Of a DNA stretch of 64,000 nt, positions 61,271 through 64,000 are shown one piece after another. Both the position numbers and the translations under genes were made by a program. The stretch comes from Flavobacteriaceae bacterium UBA3611 (GTDB lineage: Bacteria > Bacteroidota > Bacteroidia > Flavobacteriales > Flavobacteriaceae), in contig DFLU01000012.1 in NCBI GenBank assembly GCA_002375495.1, positions 159,033 to 223,032 of the forward strand, written 5' to 3'. The notes beneath the pieces were generated by a model. The model ran no database searches and was not told the DNA's origin. It worked only from the letters and a program-made list of their open reading frames with translations. Position 1 is the stretch's first letter. Each line of letters starts with the position of its first letter.

Positions 61271-62779
61271 ATGTCACAAAAAGTTCGCGTTCGTTTTGCT
61301 CCTAGTCCTACAGGACCCCTTCATATTGGTGGGGTACGAACCGCCCTGTTCAATTATTTGTTCGCAAAAAAACACGGTGGCGACTTTGTATTACGTATCG
61401 AAGATACCGACCAAACTCGCTATGTTGGTGGTGCCGAAGCGTACATCATCGAGGCTCTAAATTGGTTGAACATACCTACTGACGAAGGCCCCACCACCGG
61501 CGGCAACTTTGGGCCGTACCGTCAAAGTGAGCGCAAAGATTTGTACCAAAGCTATGCAGACCAACTTTTGGAAAGTGGCCATGCATATTATGCCTTTGAC
61601 ACTTCGGAAGCTTTAGATGCACACCGAAAGCAGCACGAAGCCGAAGGAAAAACCTTTATCTACAATTGGCACAACCGTTTAAAGTTAGACAACTCACTTT
61701 CTCTTTCTGAAACAGAAGTAAAGGCAAAATTAGAAGCGGGTGAAGACTATGTGATCCGTTTTAAGGTGCCACAAGACGAGACCATCAAACTTCAGGATAT
61801 CGTGCGTGGCGACATGCAAATAGACACCAACGTGTTAGATGATAAAGTGCTGTTTAAAAGTGACGGCATGCCTACCTACCATTTAGCGAATATTGTAGAC
61901 GATCACCTTATGGAAATCACCCATGTGATTCGCGGTGAAGAATGGCTTCCTTCATTAGCCCTGCACGTATTATTATATCGTGCTTTTGGTTGGAAAGCGC
62001 CAGAATTTGCACACTTACCGCTATTGATGAAGCCCGTAGGAAAAGGGAAGTTAAGCAAGCGCGATGGTGATAAAATGGGCTTTCCGGTATTTCCATTGGA
62101 ATGGAAAACAGCCGACGGTGATATCTTTTCGGGTTATCGTGAAGATGGATACCTTCCAGAAGCTGTCGTAAATATGCTTGCATTTTTAGGTTGGAATCCC
62201 GGTACGGAACAAGAAATTTTTAGTCTTGAAGAACTCATTCAGGCATTCGAATTATCTAGAGTGAACAAGGCAGGCGCTAAATTTGATCCAGATAAAACGA
62301 AATGGTTTCAGCACCACTATTTGCAACAGCAAGAAGACACCGTTCTTGCAAAACAATTTGACTCGTTGCTTCAAACCAAAGGCATCACAAGTTCGTTAGA
62401 CTTCGTGACAATTGTGGGCTTGTTAAAAGAACGTGCGACCTTTGTTTCAGACCTTTGGGAGCAAGGCAGTTTCTTTTTTGAAGCGCCTTCCACTTACGAT
62501 GAGAAGGCTTCAAAAAAAGCGTTCAAGGAAGGAACCGCAGACATCCTACAAACCGTTGTTTCGTTGTTGAACGATACAGACAATTTTTCAGCAGCAACCA
62601 TTTCAGCAACCATAAAAGGATGGATTACAAGTAACGATATTGGTTTTGGAAAAGTGATGATGCCGTTACGGCTAGCCCTCGTTGGTGAAATGAAAGGTCC
62701 TGATGTGTTCGATATTATCGCAATCTTAGGAAAAGAAGAGGCTGTTTCTAGAATAGAACGAGCCATTCAAACTATCTAA
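61271..62779 (+). CDS. gltX: Glutamate--tRNA ligase
   Basis: 502 residues. Class I synthetase signature APSPTGPLHIGG at 10-21 (HIGH box) and the KMSKS-type KLSKRDG near residue 260. VLRIEDTDQTR near 44 and VIRGEEWLPSLALH near 219 are also diagnostic. It charges tRNA-Glu in the cytoplasm. The gene has its own good promoter and converges with the beta-barrel gene, overlapping its stop by four bases. Confidence 0.96.
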   Translation: MSQKVRVRFAPSPTGPLHIGGVRTALFNYLFAKKHGGDFVLRIEDTDQTRYVGGAEAYIIEALNWLNIPTDEGPTTGGNFGPYRQSERKDLYQSYADQLLESGHAYYAFDTSEALDAHRKQHEAEGKTFIYNWHNRLKLDNSLSLSETEVKAKLEAGEDYVIRFKVPQDETIKLQDIVRGDMQIDTNVLDDKVLFKSDGMPTYHLANIVDDHLMEITHVIRGEEWLPSLALHVLLYRAFGWKAPEFAHLPLLMKPVGKGKLSKRDGDKMGFPVFPLEWKTADGDIFSGYREDGYLPEAVVNMLAFLGWNPGTEQEIFSLEELIQAFELSRVNKAGAKFDPDKTKWFQHHYLQQQEDTVLAKQFDSLLQTKGITSSLDFVTIVGLLKERATFVSDLWEQGSFFFEAPSTYDEKASKKAFKEGTADILQTVVSLLNDTDNFSAATISATIKGWITSNDIGFGKVMMPLRLALVGEMKGPDVFDIIAILGKEEAVSRIERAIQTI

Positions 62780-63444
62780 AAATAAACTACTGCGAGCAAG
62801 ACAATCATAGAGGCGTTGCCTTCAAAACTACCGCCTTCTAGGTTTTTGTCGTCTAGCTTCGAAAACATATTGGTAACTCCGTATTGGTATTGTGCGCTCA
62901 GTCTAAAACTCTCCAAACCAACCGTTGCGCCTCCCATTACGTGAAAATTGATGGGGCTAATGTCTTCAATGTCTTTTGCACGGAGGGTGGTGTACCCTTC
63001 TAAGATATAATTCTCGAGCTGCTCGCTATTCACCTTCATCTTACCATTTACGTTCAATACAGGACCAAATTCGAGACTGAAATGGTGTTTCACAATATTA
63101 TAGCTTCCTAAAAAGTTTACTTGTACTCCAGGAATGGTATAATCTATAAATTGTTTGTCTAATGGTGAAGTTGTAAGTGGTGCACCAAAAACACCTACTT
63201 TATTACTGAAAAATGACAATCCGTAAATCAGATCGAAATTTCCGCGGAAGGATCCCCGTGTTGTAAAACCAGCTGTAAAGCCTGTTTGTTGCTCTGTGAC
63301 AAAATTGGATGTGTTGATATCGAAAAGCGAAATCCCACCTTGTAGCCCAAGACGGTTGTATTCATCAAAATTGCGTTGTGCGTAGCTGCTAAAGAAAAAA
63401 CTAAAAAACAGGGTAACAAAAAGGACGTTTTTGAGACGAATCAT
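62776..63444 (-). CDS. Outer-membrane beta-barrel protein (PorT-like family)
   Basis: 222 residues with a signal peptide ending at SSYAQ (about 22). The rest alternates short beta strands ending in aromatic residues (LGLQGGISLFDI, TAGFTTRGSF, FDLIYGLSFFSN, SLEFGPVLNVNG, MVLLAVVYF-type end), as in eight-stranded outer-membrane barrels annotated PorT or outer membrane beta-barrel in Bacteroidota. The C-terminus ends in Phe, a barrel trait. A link to T9SS (PorT) would fit the secreted proteins here but is not proven. It has a TATTTTTG box 19 bases upstream. Confidence 0.65.
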   Translation of the reverse strand: MIRLKNVLFVTLFFSFFFSSYAQRNFDEYNRLGLQGGISLFDINTSNFVTEQQTGFTAGFTTRGSFRGNFDLIYGLSFFSNKVGVFGAPLTTSPLDKQFIDYTIPGVQVNFLGSYNIVKHHFSLEFGPVLNVNGKMKVNSEQLENYILEGYTTLRAKDIEDISPINFHVMGGATVGLESFRLSAQYQYGVTNMFSKLDDKNLEGGSFEGNASMIVLLAVVYF

Positions 63445-63463
63445 GAGGTTGAAGATTTGAGGC

Positions 63464-63471
63464 CAAAAATA
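63464..63471 (-). promoter_or_regulatory. Candidate -7 box for the beta-barrel gene
   Basis: Reads TATTTTTG on the minus strand (TAnnTTTG), 19 bases before the ATG at 63444. The nearest TTG is at a 22-base spacing, slightly long. Confidence 0.4.
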
Positions 63472-63521
63472 GCTTTATTTTCGTACCTTAAACGCAATAT
63501 ATTCACTAATATTTCAGCACA

Positions 63522-64000
63522 ATGAACGTAGCACTTATTTTATTGGTTCCCATTGGGATTATCGTATTCTTTTTAATTCTCTCCTCTTTCTTTGTTGTGA
63601 AACAGCAAACCGCAGCCTTGATTGAAAACTTCGGAAGGTTCAGTAGCATCAGAAACTCCGGACTTCAATTTAAGATACCCGTCGTACAGCGTATAGCTGG
63701 ACGCGTAAACTTAAAAATACAGCAACTAGATGTTTTGGTTGAAACCAAAACCAAGGATGACGTATTTGTACGGTTGAAAATTTCAGTACAATTTCAAGTC
63801 ATTAGAGATAAAGTATATGATGCATTTTACAAGCTCCAGAATCCGCACGACCAGATTACTTCTTACGTTTTTGACGTGGTACGAGCTGAAGTTCCTAAAA
63901 TGAAATTAGACGATGTTTTTGAACGCAAAGACGATATTGCGATTGCGGTGAAGGCAGAGTTGAACGAAGCCATGAGCGATTATGGATACGACATCATTAA
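63522..64000 (+). CDS. SPFH/Band 7 domain protein (partial, runs off the window)
   Basis: The first 159 codons from the ATG at 63522. The N-terminal membrane helix (ALILLVPIGIIVFFLILSS) is followed by VKQQTAALIENFGRF at about 27-41 and a stomatin/prohibitin/flotillin-type core: GLQFKIPVVQRI, LDVLVETKTKDDVFVRLKIS and YDAFYKLQNPHDQI. SPFH proteins form membrane-bound oligomers that organise membrane domains or proteases. The 3' end is outside the window. It is divergent from the beta-barrel gene, with 77 bases between. Confidence 0.85.
   Translation, partial: MNVALILLVPIGIIVFFLILSSFFVVKQQTAALIENFGRFSSIRNSGLQFKIPVVQRIAGRVNLKIQQLDVLVETKTKDDVFVRLKISVQFQVIRDKVYDAFYKLQNPHDQITSYVFDVVRAEVPKMKLDDVFERKDDIAIAVKAELNEAMSDYGYDII

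Noticed and set aside
1..64000. Mobile elements, tRNA genes or defence systems
   Set aside because: I saw no transposase, integrase, terminal repeats, tRNA-like cloverleaf, restriction, toxin-antitoxin or CRISPR genes.

Overview
The window is chromosomal DNA of a member of the Bacteroidota, most likely a marine-type Flavobacteriaceae. Three proteins end in type IX secretion (T9SS) type A sorting domains with the YPNP signature. Several genes belong to families largely confined to this phylum (DUF4254, DUF6427, DUF4837, DUF4175). Promoter-like boxes follow the Bacteroidota pattern TTG-N(17-20)-TAnnTTTG. Coding density is very high and no gap exceeds 300 bases. I see no tRNA, rRNA, CRISPR array or insertion sequence.

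Layout. (1) 0.2-6.1 kb, housekeeping and conserved unknowns: an orphan PaaE-type ferredoxin reductase with a DUF2007 protein and a tiny zinc-ribbon membrane protein, a GT9 glycosyltransferase with DUF4254 and DUF6427 partners, and purD. (2) 6.2-42 kb, a large surface-polysaccharide locus, almost all on the minus strand. It contains an initiating sugar-phosphate transferase, a Wzx flippase, four polymerase/ligase-like membrane proteins, a chain-length-type protein and few recognisable glycosyltransferases. Its nucleotide-sugar modules are Ugd and Uxs (UDP-GlcA, UDP-xylose), WecB and WecC (UDP-ManNAc, UDP-ManNAcA), RfbBACD (dTDP-L-rhamnose) and a nonulosonate module. The nonulosonate module has two NeuB homologues, one fused to an SpsF-like cytidylyltransferase, and a KdsC-like phosphatase. 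Between and around these lie secreted proteins: a beta-helix protein, a lipoprotein of unknown family, a heparin-lyase-I-like lipoprotein, a T9SS leucine-rich protein, two IPT/TIG lipoproteins and one T9SS VCBS protein on the opposite strand. (3) 42-51.6 kb, core genes: a DUF6909-like protein, GH3, an M23 peptidase, tatA, DUF4837, a lytic transglycosylase, pgk and holB. (4) 51.7-64 kb: a methyltransferase, mnmG bracketed by two identical consensus parS sites, ybeY, a very large DUF4175 coiled-coil membrane protein, an AlkB-type hydroxylase, a T9SS protein, gltX, an outer-membrane beta-barrel and the start of an SPFH protein that runs off the window.

How the parts fit. The polysaccharide locus forms three long minus-strand transcription units with 1-30 bp gaps or overlaps: rfbB to lyase, NeuB-SpsF to the second IPT lipoprotein, and ugd-uxs-wcaJ, with wecG-waaL between the last two. 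Together they can make several activated sugars, start the chain on undecaprenyl phosphate, flip, polymerise and ligate it, and place matching carbohydrate-active proteins outside the cell. The most unexpected non-coding signal is the parS pair around mnmG. It suggests ParB loading here and hence an origin-proximal position.
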